Source: an uncultured Flavobacteriaceae bacterium (GTDB taxonomy: Bacteria > Bacteroidota > Bacteroidia > Flavobacteriales > Flavobacteriaceae). From it: 61,569 nt of DNA. A program made the translations under genes and the position numbers. The stretch covers positions 1 to 61,569 of the forward strand of contig CAJQMT010000034.1 in the NCBI GenBank assembly GCA_905479475.1. Reading direction: 5' to 3'. This document shows, one piece after another, positions 44,137-52,032 of this stretch. The notes beneath the pieces are model-generated. The model saw only the letters and a program-made list of their open reading frames with translations, was not told the DNA's origin and did not search any database. Every line of letters begins with the position of its first letter. The first letter of the stretch is position 1.

Positions 44137-45855
44137 ATGTTTAAAAATATATTCCCTTTTTTAGGCTGGCTCCCTTCCTACAACGGCGATAGCTTCAAAA
44201 AAGACCTAATTGCAGGTACAACTGTAGGTGTTTTGTTAATTCCGCAAGGAATGGCTTATGCTTTTATCGCTGGACTTCCACCTGAATTTGGGCTGTATGC
44301 AGCATTGACACCACAGATAGTCTATGCTTTTCTGGGTACTTCAAGACAATTGGCTGTAGGACCCGTTGCCTTGGACTCTCTAATTGTTGCATCTGGTCTT
44401 GGGGCCTTGACGATTAGCGGTATCGAAAATTACATTTCCATGGCTATTTTTTTAGCGCTATTTATGGGTGTTTTGCAAATCCTAATGGGATTTTTAAAAT
44501 TTGGTTTTGTCGTCAATTTTCTTTCCAAACCTATCATAAGTGCTTTTACTTCGGCAGCGGCAGTCCTCATTGGACTCAGTCAATTTAAAAATCTAACGGG
44601 AATTTCTGTTCCTAATTCTGAAAGTACTGTTTCCAAATTGATTTCCATTTTTTATCATCTTTCAGATATCAATTGGTCAATTACGCTTCTTGGACTTTTT
44701 TGTATCTCAAGTATTGTTTTGTTAGACAAATACTTTGAAAAAATTCCTTCCGGTATATTTATCGTAATCACCTCCATTTTATTTTCCTATGTGTTCAACT
44801 TTTCTGACCTCAATATCGTACTCATAGAGACCGTCCCAAACGGATTGCCAAGTTTTGCCCTTCCTCATGTCACCGCAGACACTATTTCTACTCTATTTCC
44901 AATAGCACTTACTTTGTCTTTGGTAAGTTTCATGGAGGCAACAGCCATTTCAAAATCATTGGAAGAAAAACAAAACGAATACCGAATTGACAACAACAAA
45001 GAGCTAGTAGCGCTCGGATTTTCGAATGCCATTGGAGCTTTTTTTCAAGCTTATCCTACCACAGGAGGTTTTTCACGCTCAGCGGTAAACGCACAAGCTG
45101 GAGCAAAAACGACAGTTGCCTTGTTGATAAGTGCCGCTATGATTGGACTCACACTCCTTTTCCTAACCCCCTTATTTTATTACCTTCCAAAAACGGTATT
45201 GGCTGCCATTGTATTGGTCGCCATTTCAAAACTAATTGATTTTAAATTTCCAAAACAATTATTTCAAAACAGGAAGGATGAATTTACTTTATATGGAGTC
45301 ACATTTTTGACGACACTCCTAATAGGCATTACAGAGGGAATCCTATTGGGCATATTACTCTCTCTGATTTTAATGATTTACAGAACTTCAAAACCTCATA
45401 TTGCTATACTTGGCAATCTAAAAGGCAGTGATTATTATAAAAATATCAATCGATTTGAAGCAGATGTAATGGAAAGAGAAGATTTACTGATTGTCCGTTT
45501 TGATGCGCAATTGTATTTTGGAAACAAAGATTATTTTTACGAAAATATGATGCAATTGATTCGTAAAAAAAAGAATCTCAAAGGTATCATCATCAATGCA
45601 GAGGCCATTCACTATATCGATAGTAGTGCAAATTTCATGTTGTTGAAATTCATCAAAGAACTGCAAGAAAAAGACATCAAGGTAATTCTATCGGGAGCGA
45701 TTGGCCCTACAAGAGACATTCTATTTACGGAAGGAATTGCTAAACTAATTGGCAAAGAACACCTATTTGTTCGAACATTTGAAGCGGTTTGCTATTTTGA
45801 TTTCAAATGCACACCTTCCAGTATGCAACAAAAAATAGCTCAGCAAACGAAATAG
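44137..45855 (+). CDS. SulP-family anion transporter with STAS domain
   Basis: 572-aa inner-membrane transporter of the SulP/SLC26 family. About 10-14 membrane segments end near residue 415. AGTTVGVLLIPQGMAYAFIAGLPPEFGLYAA is the family signature. A C-terminal cytoplasmic STAS domain (about 440-560) contains IINAEAIHYIDSSANFMLL. Substrates of bacterial SulP include sulfate, bicarbonate and dicarboxylates; the neighbours favour sulfate or another sulfur oxyanion. It starts 68 bp after the Crp/Fnr gene with its own operator and promoter. Confidence 0.92.
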   Translation: MFKNIFPFLGWLPSYNGDSFKKDLIAGTTVGVLLIPQGMAYAFIAGLPPEFGLYAALTPQIVYAFLGTSRQLAVGPVALDSLIVASGLGALTISGIENYISMAIFLALFMGVLQILMGFLKFGFVVNFLSKPIISAFTSAAAVLIGLSQFKNLTGISVPNSESTVSKLISIFYHLSDINWSITLLGLFCISSIVLLDKYFEKIPSGIFIVITSILFSYVFNFSDLNIVLIETVPNGLPSFALPHVTADTISTLFPIALTLSLVSFMEATAISKSLEEKQNEYRIDNNKELVALGFSNAIGAFFQAYPTTGGFSRSAVNAQAGAKTTVALLISAAMIGLTLLFLTPLFYYLPKTVLAAIVLVAISKLIDFKFPKQLFQNRKDEFTLYGVTFLTTLLIGITEGILLGILLSLILMIYRTSKPHIAILGNLKGSDYYKNINRFEADVMEREDLLIVRFDAQLYFGNKDYFYENMMQLIRKKKNLKGIIINAEAIHYIDSSANFMLLKFIKELQEKDIKVILSGAIGPTRDILFTEGIAKLIGKEHLFVRTFEAVCYFDFKCTPSSMQQKIAQQTK

Positions 45856-45866
45856 TGCATTGTTTC

Positions 45867-45880
45867 GTAACAAAAGTTAC
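45867..45880 (+). promoter_or_regulatory. Crp/Fnr-type operator before the MBL-rhodanese gene
   Basis: Palindrome GTAAC-AAAA-GTTAC. Its centre is 29.5 bp from the first base of the TAACTTTG box at 45903, the same distance as at sulP. The two sites share 13 of 14 bases. Confidence 0.7.
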
Positions 45881-45902
45881 AAATAACGCTTTTACCTTCC
45901 AC

Positions 45903-45910
45903 TAACTTTG
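45903..45910 (+). promoter_or_regulatory. -7 box (TAACTTTG) of the MBL-rhodanese unit
   Basis: Exact TAnnTTTG match, 19 nt before the ATG at 45930. The -33 area is covered by the palindromic operator. Confidence 0.6.
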
Positions 45911-45929
45911 TACGCGTAAATAAAAACAT

Positions 45930-47333
45930 ATGAAAATTCAACAAATTTATACTGGCTGTTTGGCGCAAGGCGCATACTATATAGAAAGTGATGGAGAAGT
46001 CGCTATCATTGATCCTCTGAGAGAAATACAGCCTTATATAGACAAGGCTGCTAAAAATAATTCAAATATAAAATATGTTTTTGAAACACATTTTCATGCC
46101 GACTTTGTAAGTGGACATGTTACCTTGGCTGAAAAATCAGGTGCTACCATCATTTATGGCCCTTTGGCCAATCCTTCTTTCAAAGCGACCATTGCGAAGG
46201 ACAACCAAACATTCAAGCTTGGAAGCATCACAATAAAAGTGTTGCATACACCGGGTCACACAATGGAGAGCACCTGCTATTTGCTCATTGATGAAACAGG
46301 AAAAAACCACGCCCTATTCACTGGAGATACATTATTTTTGGGAGACGTTGGAAGGCCTGATTTGGCACAAAAAGCAGCCCACATGACTCAAGAAGATTTG
46401 GCTGCGACTTTATTTGACAGTCTAAGGAATAAGATCATGCCCTTACAGGATGACTTGATCATTTATCCGGGACATGGAGCGGGTTCTGCTTGCGGAAAAA
46501 ATTTAAGCAACGAAAGTTCAGGAATACTCGGCGAACAAAAGAAAACCAATTATGCCTTGAGAGAAGGCATGACCAAAGAAGAATTTGTCAAAGAGGTCAT
46601 AGATGGTTTGTTACCTCCTCCTCAATATTTCCCTTTGAATGTAAAAATGAACAAACAAGGCTACAAGGATATTGCTGAAGTTCTAAAATCAGGAACACAT
46701 TCCATGAACTCCGAAGCCTTTGAAAAAACTGCCAACAACATGGGCGCTTTGGTATTAGACGTACGTTCAAAAGAAGAATTTGCAACAGGTCATATTCCGA
46801 ATTCAATTTTTATAGGAATTGATGGAGGTTTTGCTCCTTGGTTAGGCACTTTGATAGGAGACACCATGCACCCCATTCTATTAATCATACCTAAGGGAAG
46901 AGAAATAGAAACAATTACTAGAATGGCTAGAGTTGGTTTTGACAATACTTTGGGTTATTTAGAAGGTAGTTTTACAGCATGGAAACAAGCAGGAAAAGAA
47001 TACGACACTGTAAACTCTATCACTGCCAAAGAACTAGAAATGAAAATAGAAAATGTTCCCCTTTTCGATGTACGAAAAAATTCAGAATTTTTGTCTGAAA
47101 GAATCCCAACGGCTACAAATGCTCCTTTAACAGCAATCAATAAACATTTCAACAGTTTTCCTAAAGACAAACATTTCTTCATACATTGTGCAGGAGGATA
47201 CAGAAGTATGATTGCAGCTTCTATCTTAAAAAGTAGAGGTGTTCATAATTTTACCGATATTCGCAATGGCTTTACCGCCATTAAAGAGACGAGTATTCTT
47301 ACAACAGATTACAGATGTCCATCAACCTTATAA
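45930..47333 (+). CDS. MBL-fold persulfide dioxygenase-like protein with two rhodanese domains
   Basis: 467-aa cytoplasmic protein. Residues 1-210 are a metallo-beta-lactamase domain with the metal motif THFHADFVSGH and later HTPGHTMES and GHGAG, as in persulfide dioxygenases (ETHE1-like). The first rhodanese domain (about 270-355) has no active-site cysteine (LLIIPKGREIE at that position). The second (about 365-460) has HCAGGYRS, with the catalytic Cys. It likely oxidises glutathione-type or other persulfides to sulfite and moves sulfane sulfur. The YeeE-type genes follow after 9 bp. Confidence 0.9.
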   Translation: MKIQQIYTGCLAQGAYYIESDGEVAIIDPLREIQPYIDKAAKNNSNIKYVFETHFHADFVSGHVTLAEKSGATIIYGPLANPSFKATIAKDNQTFKLGSITIKVLHTPGHTMESTCYLLIDETGKNHALFTGDTLFLGDVGRPDLAQKAAHMTQEDLAATLFDSLRNKIMPLQDDLIIYPGHGAGSACGKNLSNESSGILGEQKKTNYALREGMTKEEFVKEVIDGLLPPPQYFPLNVKMNKQGYKDIAEVLKSGTHSMNSEAFEKTANNMGALVLDVRSKEEFATGHIPNSIFIGIDGGFAPWLGTLIGDTMHPILLIIPKGREIETITRMARVGFDNTLGYLEGSFTAWKQAGKEYDTVNSITAKELEMKIENVPLFDVRKNSEFLSERIPTATNAPLTAINKHFNSFPKDKHFFIHCAGGYRSMIAASILKSRGVHNFTDIRNGFTAIKETSILTTDYRCPSTL

Positions 47334-47342
47334 AAATATAAT

Positions 47343-47891
47343 ATGGAATTAATTTGCGGCCCTTGGCCATGGTATACCAGCGGAATACTGATCGCTTTTG
47401 TCATGTTTTTGCTATTGATGAATGGAAAATATTTCGGAGTTTCTTCAAACCTAAGAACACTTTGTACTATCTGTGGTGCAGGAAATAAAATTGACTTTTT
47501 TAAATTTGATTGGAAAGCACAAAAATGGAATTTATTTCTAATAACAGGTGCGGCAATTGGAGGCTTTATCGCTGTAAATTTCCTAAGTGCCGATACAAAT
47601 ATCGCATTGAACCCAAAAACGATTGAAACCCTAGACGTGCTTGGATTTAAAGATGCAGGAGCCAATTATTTACCTACTGAATTGTTCAGATTTGACTCCG
47701 TAAAAAGTGTTTTATTGCTCGCTCTAGGTGGATTATTTATTGGATTTGGAACGAGATATGCGGGAGGATGCACATCTGGGCATGCGATATCTGGACTCAG
47801 TAATTTACAACTTCCCTCATTGATTGCAGTCCTTGGCTTTTTTGCTGGAGGCCTTGCAATGATTCATTTAGTATTCCCTTTAATTTTTTAA
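47343..47891 (+). CDS. YeeE/YedE-family sulfur transporter, first half
   Basis: 182-aa membrane protein with about four to five helices. It contains the sulfur-transfer cysteine motif GGCTSGHAISGLSNLQLPS and a further CTICGAG segment. YeeE proteins such as TsuA import thiosulfate through a chain of cysteines. Here the usual single transporter is split into two adjacent genes, a known arrangement in Bacteroidota. It lies between the MBL-rhodanese gene and its partner, 3 bp apart from the latter. Confidence 0.88.
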   Translation: MELICGPWPWYTSGILIAFVMFLLLMNGKYFGVSSNLRTLCTICGAGNKIDFFKFDWKAQKWNLFLITGAAIGGFIAVNFLSADTNIALNPKTIETLDVLGFKDAGANYLPTELFRFDSVKSVLLLALGGLFIGFGTRYAGGCTSGHAISGLSNLQLPSLIAVLGFFAGGLAMIHLVFPLIF

Positions 47892-47894
47892 ACT

Positions 47895-48308
47895 ATGAAA
47901 TCAATCTCTTATTTAACCATCGGAATATTATTTGGAGTAACCATGCTAAAATCTGAAGCTGCATCTTGGTTTCGCATTTATGAAATGTTTCAATTTCAAT
48001 CTTTTCACATGTACGGAATTATAGGGATTTCTGTTCTTTTAGGAACTCTTATTATAGCGCTCATTAAAAAATTCAATATCAAAGCATTTGATGGAAGCCC
48101 TATTGTATTTCACAAGAAAGACATCAGTTTTAAAAGATACTTTTTTGGGGGGCTTATTTTTGGTCTTGGCTGGGCATTGGCTGGAGCTTGTCCTGGTCCG
48201 ATGTTCACACTCGTAGGGGCTGGTTTTTTCCCTATTTTGATTGTAATTGTATTTGCCGTTTTTGGCACTTATTTGTATGGTCGATTCAAAGACAAACTTC
48301 CCCACTAA
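47895..48308 (+). CDS. YeeE/YedE-family sulfur transporter, second half
   Basis: 137-aa membrane protein with about four helices and the conserved cysteine motif LGWALAGACPGPMFTLVGAG. It is the second half of the split transporter and last gene of the sulfur module. The preceding gene ends 3 bp before its ATG, so they are surely co-expressed. Proposed substrate is thiosulfate or other sulfane sulfur, by family. Confidence 0.87.
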   Translation: MKSISYLTIGILFGVTMLKSEAASWFRIYEMFQFQSFHMYGIIGISVLLGTLIIALIKKFNIKAFDGSPIVFHKKDISFKRYFFGGLIFGLGWALAGACPGPMFTLVGAGFFPILIVIVFAVFGTYLYGRFKDKLPH

Positions 48309-48384
48309 AAATGATTGCAGTAACTTTTGATAGCGCACAAACGTCTCTTAGATAGAACGTTTGTTAGAAATAACATTCACAAAA

Positions 48385-48412
48385 AAAGCTGTTTGGGAAA
48401 CCAAACAGCTTT
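48385..48412. terminator. Bidirectional terminator between the sulfur module and tsf
   Basis: AAAGCTGTTTGG and CCAAACAGCTTT form a perfect 12-bp stem with a GAAA loop. The minus strand reads into T7, so it ends the tsf transcript well. Confidence 0.9.
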
Positions 48413-48435
48413 CAATATTCTTTAAAAGAAAATCA

Positions 48436-49404
48436 TTACCCGAGTGCAACTCTTGAAAAGTTTACTACAGAAACGTCGCCTAATGCTTGCACATACTGGG
48501 CAACTGTTTTCTTTTCATCTTTGATAAAGTTTTGATCCAAAAGACACAATTCTTGGTCCAAAGTTGTATTGTCAGAAATGAATCTTTCCAATTTTCCAGG
48601 CAAAATTCGATCCCAAATTTTCTCTGGTTTCCCTTCTGCTTTCAATTCTTCTTGCAACTTCACTTTTGCTGCTTCTATAATCTCATCCGTCAACTGTGAT
48701 TTAGAAATAAAGGTAGGTACATTTTTCAATGTTTTCCCCAATCTTCCCAACTCGATGTTTTCCTTTTCGATTACAGCGATACGAGCTTCTGTCTCAGCCG
48801 CTACAAATTCAGCATCTAAATCTTTGTACGACAAGGTTTTTGCGCCCATTGCTGCAGCTTGCATTGCCAAATCTTTCGCAACTACATCAGCTCCTTTAAC
48901 ATTTGAAGACAAACCAACCAAAGAAGCAATTTTATTTCCTGCATGGATATAATATCCAACGTAAGGTGCTTCTACTTTTGAAAAATCGTTCAAATCAATT
49001 TTTTCACCAATTACTCCAGTTTGCTCGATCAACTTTTCAGCCACGGTCATTCCTCCAAAGTCAGAAGCCAAAAACTCTTCTTTTGTAGCGTATGCCAATG
49101 CCTTTTCCGCCAACTCTGTCGCCAAAGCTACAAAGCTTTCATTTTTTCCAACAAAATCTGTTTCACATCCTAAAACAATCGAAACACCTGCTGTGTTCTC
49201 TGCATTTACTCTTGCAATTGCAGCTCCTTCAGTAGATTCTCTGTCAGCTCTTTTTGCGGCAACTTTTTGTCCTTTTTTACGAAGAACTTCAATTGCTTTG
49301 TCAAAATCACCTTCAGCTTCTACCAAAGCTTTTTTACAATCCATCATTCCAGACCCGGTTGCTTTACGCAACTTCATAACGTCTGCAGCTTTAATTTCTG
49401 CCAT
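48436..49404 (-). CDS. tsf: Elongation factor Ts
   Basis: Nucleotide exchange factor for EF-Tu. It has 322 aa, in the range for Bacteroidota. The N-terminal UBA-like part is VMKLRKATGSGMMDCKKALVEAEGDFDKAIEVLR, and the core motif is ETDFVGKNESF. It is last in the order rplM, rpsI, rpsB, tsf and follows rpsB by 88 bp. Confidence 0.97.
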   Translation of the reverse strand: MAEIKAADVMKLRKATGSGMMDCKKALVEAEGDFDKAIEVLRKKGQKVAAKRADRESTEGAAIARVNAENTAGVSIVLGCETDFVGKNESFVALATELAEKALAYATKEEFLASDFGGMTVAEKLIEQTGVIGEKIDLNDFSKVEAPYVGYYIHAGNKIASLVGLSSNVKGADVVAKDLAMQAAAMGAKTLSYKDLDAEFVAAETEARIAVIEKENIELGRLGKTLKNVPTFISKSQLTDEIIEAAKVKLQEELKAEGKPEKIWDRILPGKLERFISDNTTLDQELCLLDQNFIKDEKKTVAQYVQALGDVSVVNFSRVALG

Positions 49405-49492
49405 GATTTATTTACTTTTTTAATGCTGTGATTGTAACGACACCTTTTCAATAGAAAAGAAACACCTCCCAATCACGGAACAGTTTATTAAA

Positions 49493-50317
49493 TTATTTTT
49501 CTTCTTTTACTTCTGGTGCAGCTACTACTTTCTCTTTTTTAGCTGCTACAGGAGCTTCTGGAGCTACTTCTACTTCCTCTTTAGAGGCTGCAGGAGCTGC
49601 TTCCGTTTTGTCAGCTTTGTCTTTAGAAGCTTTTCTGTTGCTCAAACCATTTGCAATCGATTCGATTACATACGTCATTACTTTGTCAATTGACTTTGAC
49701 GCATCGTCATTTGCAGGAATTACAAAATCTACCGCTCTTGGGTCAGAGTTTGTATCTACCAAAGCAAATACTGGAATGTTTAATTTTTGAGCTTCAGAAA
49801 CAGCAATGTGCTCTTTCTTTACATCTACTACAAACAAAGCACCTGGCAAACGAGTCATATCAGCTATAGAACCTAAGTTCTTTTCTAGTTTTGCTCTTTG
49901 ACGATCTATTTGCAACTGCTCTCTTTTTGACAATGCCGCAAAAGAACCGTCTTGTTTCATTCTATCAATCTGAGCCATTTTTTTAACAGCTTTTCTGATT
50001 GTAACGAAGTTTGTCAACATTCCTCCAGGCCATCTTTCTGTGATGTAAGGCATGTTTACAGAAGCTGCTTTGTCAGCAACACTGTCTTTTGCTTGTTTTT
50101 TTGTTGCAACAAATAATATTTTTCTTCCTGAAGCAGCGATTTTCTCTAAGGCCGCTGAAGCTTCTTCTATTTTTGCTGCTGTTTTGTATAAATCGATGAT
50201 ATGAACTCCATTACGCTCCGTGTAAATAAAAGGAGCCATATTTGGATTCCATTTTCTTGTCAAGTGTCCAAAGTGTACACCTGCATCTAACAATTCTTTA
50301 ATTTCGATGTTTGCCAT
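49493..50317 (-). CDS. rpsB: 30S ribosomal protein S2
   Basis: Binds the small subunit near the head-body junction. 274 aa; the S2 core is typical (LLDAGVHFGHLTRKWNP; LPGALFVVDVKKEHIAVSEA; NIPVFALVDTNSDP). The last ~45 residues form a low-complexity Ala/Glu/Lys/Val tail found in flavobacterial S2. Located between rpsI and tsf. Confidence 0.97.
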   Translation of the reverse strand: MANIEIKELLDAGVHFGHLTRKWNPNMAPFIYTERNGVHIIDLYKTAAKIEEASAALEKIAASGRKILFVATKKQAKDSVADKAASVNMPYITERWPGGMLTNFVTIRKAVKKMAQIDRMKQDGSFAALSKREQLQIDRQRAKLEKNLGSIADMTRLPGALFVVDVKKEHIAVSEAQKLNIPVFALVDTNSDPRAVDFVIPANDDASKSIDKVMTYVIESIANGLSNRKASKDKADKTEAAPAASKEEVEVAPEAPVAAKKEKVVAAPEVKEEK

Positions 50318-50394
50318 TTTTGTTTTTGTTTACGTTCTCTCGTATAGCAATGGATAAGTAGCGCTTTGCGGTCTTCCCCATTTAGATGCTAAAC

Positions 50395-50416
50395 AAGCCC
50401 TGATTGAACAGGGCTT
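50395..50416 (-). terminator. Hairpin in the rpsI-rpsB gap
   Basis: AAGCCCTG and CAGGGCTT form an 8-bp stem around a 6-nt loop. On the minus strand TTGTTT follows, only a weak T-tract, so it may be a leaky terminator or part of an rpsB leader. It lies ~66 nt after the rpsI stop and ~78 nt before the rpsB ATG. Confidence 0.45.
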
Positions 50417-50481
50417 CGATAACTTGATTATAATTATATTTTGTCCACAACGGACGTTGTATAAAAATCCAATGAAACGGA

Positions 50482-50868
50482 TTAACGTTTCGAGAATTGG
50501 AATTTTTTTCTTGCTTTCTTTTGTCCGAATTTCTTACGTTCAACCATTCTTGGGTCTCTTGTAAGCAATCCTTCAGGTTTCAAAATCGCTCTGTTTTCAG
50601 CATCAATTTCGCACAAAGCTCTAGAGATTGCCAAACGAATCGCCTCTGCCTGACCTGTAACACCACCACCAAAAACATTTACTTTGATATCAAATGCTTC
50701 TGCATTTTCAGTCAACACTAATGGTTGCTGTACTTTATATCGCAACGTAGAGGTTGTAAAGTAGTTGTCCAACTCTCTTTTATTAATTGTGATATTTCCT
50801 TTTCCTTCTGATAGGTAAACACGCGCAACGGCTGTTTTTCTTCTTCCTATTTTGTGAACTATATCCAT
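50482..50868 (-). CDS. rpsI: 30S ribosomal protein S9
   Basis: 128 aa; the N-terminus [20 protein letters not shown] and the conserved C-terminal KKFQFSKR tail, which reaches the P-site tRNA, are present. [19 protein letters not shown] is the family signature. It follows rplM by 5 bp, so the two are one unit. Confidence 0.97.
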   Translation of the reverse strand: MDIVHKIGRRKTAVARVYLSEGKGNITINKRELDNYFTTSTLRYKVQQPLVLTENAEAFDIKVNVFGGGVTGQAEAIRLAISRALCEIDAENRAILKPEGLLTRDPRMVERKKFGQKKARKKFQFSKR

Positions 50869-50873
50869 ATGAA

Positions 50874-51329
50874 TTATCTTAGGTCGTTTAAGTTAAATGC
50901 TTTTGGTTCTTGAGCAGTTTGTTTGTGCTCTCCTCCTGCATATACATACAAGTTTCTATAAATGGCTGCTCCTAATTTGTTTTTAGGCAACATCCCTTTT
51001 ACTGCTTTCTCGACTAAACGAGTAGGATCTTTTTCGAACATTTCTGTTGCTGTTAAAGATCTTTGACCTCCTGGATACCCTGTGTGGCGAATGTACGATT
51101 TGTCATTCCACTTGTTTCCAGTTAAAATAATTTTCTCTGCATTGATAACTACAATATTGTCACCACAATCAACGTGAGGTGTGTAGTTTGTTTTGTACTT
51201 CCCTCGCAGCAACATTGCTACTTTAGAAGCAAAACGACCCAATGTCTGTCCGTCCGCATCTACAACCAACCACTCTTTATTGACAGTGTTTTTGTTTGCA
51301 GATACTGTTTTGTAACTTAATGTGTTCAT
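50874..51329 (-). CDS. rplM: 50S ribosomal protein L13
   Basis: 151 aa; [25 protein letters not shown] and [26 protein letters not shown] are L13 signatures. It is the first gene of the ribosomal-protein unit, with a consensus promoter about 55 nt upstream. L13 binds 23S rRNA early in large-subunit assembly. Confidence 0.97.
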   Translation of the reverse strand: MNTLSYKTVSANKNTVNKEWLVVDADGQTLGRFASKVAMLLRGKYKTNYTPHVDCGDNIVVINAEKIILTGNKWNDKSYIRHTGYPGGQRSLTATEMFEKDPTRLVEKAVKGMLPKNKLGAAIYRNLYVYAGGEHKQTAQEPKAFNLNDLR

Positions 51330-51384
51330 ACACTATTAGTTTTTGTATTGATGAATAAATAAATTTTCCCTGTTTAAAGGGCTG

Positions 51385-51415
51385 CAAATATAGCACTAAT
51401 TATTCTATTGAACAA
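51385..51415 (-). promoter_or_regulatory. rplM promoter
   Basis: Minus strand TTG (51413-51415), a 20-nt spacer, then TATATTTG (51385-51392). The remaining upstream gap to 51580 holds nothing else I can identify. Confidence 0.65.
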
Positions 51416-51580
51416 CAGCTGTATAAAAATAAAAAAAACGGCATGTTTTGTTTTCTGAAATCATTCTCAACCCCCTCATAAATCGCTCTTTTATAGAAGC
51501 TTGACAATCCTTACAAATACAAGATTTTTCGAATTTATAGCGGGTGCGATTTGAACATCGAAAAACTGTTTTCTTTCAGC

Positions 51581-52021
51581 TCAATCGATAAGAGAAATTT
51601 GAATTTCTTCGGAGGCTTCTGAGAGTCGAAAAGAGCAGTCTTTGAAGGTAGGTTTTGAAAACCTTGGTTTGAAATTATTACTAAAACCAAAGGGTTCTTT
51701 TGGATACCCTACAATTGTCTTGTCGAGTTTTTGATTCTCATTGACATCCTGATATAAAGCTATCGCATAGACTCCATTGGGGATGTCAAACACGACTTCC
51801 GTGTATGGAATTGTCGGTTTTATCTTTTTAATTTTCAATTCTTTTCCTTTTTCGGGAAAACTATCGGCCTTGTCGTAAATGGTAACATACACAAACCCTT
51901 CTGTATTGTTTGTGTTTTCAATTTTTACAAGCAATGTGGATGTCTTCTCTTTTTTCAAAGAAAGTCCCAACAAAGTGAACAGCAAAACCAAAAAACTTAT
52001 TTTTCGAATTATCTTTTTCAT
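51581..52021 (-). CDS. DUF2141 secreted protein
   Basis: 146 aa with an N-terminal hydrophobic signal-like segment (KISFLVLLFTLLGLSL). The rest matches the DUF2141 pattern: GFVYVTIYDKADSFPEKGKE, then PNGVYAIALYQDVNENQKLD and GYPKEPFGFSNN. The fold is probably a beta-sandwich in the periplasm; the function is unknown. The ATG at 52021 is 12 bp from the end of polA, so it is probably co-transcribed with polA. Confidence 0.8.
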   Translation of the reverse strand: MKKIIRKISFLVLLFTLLGLSLKKEKTSTLLVKIENTNNTEGFVYVTIYDKADSFPEKGKELKIKKIKPTIPYTEVVFDIPNGVYAIALYQDVNENQKLDKTIVGYPKEPFGFSNNFKPRFSKPTFKDCSFRLSEASEEIQISLID

Positions 52022-52032
52022 TGCTCTAGAAA

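Noticed and set aside
47343-48308. Frameshifted single YeeE/YedE gene
   Set aside because: The two frames each have their own ATG and complete helices with conserved cysteine motifs, and a two-gene form is common in Bacteroidota, so they are separate genes rather than a broken one.
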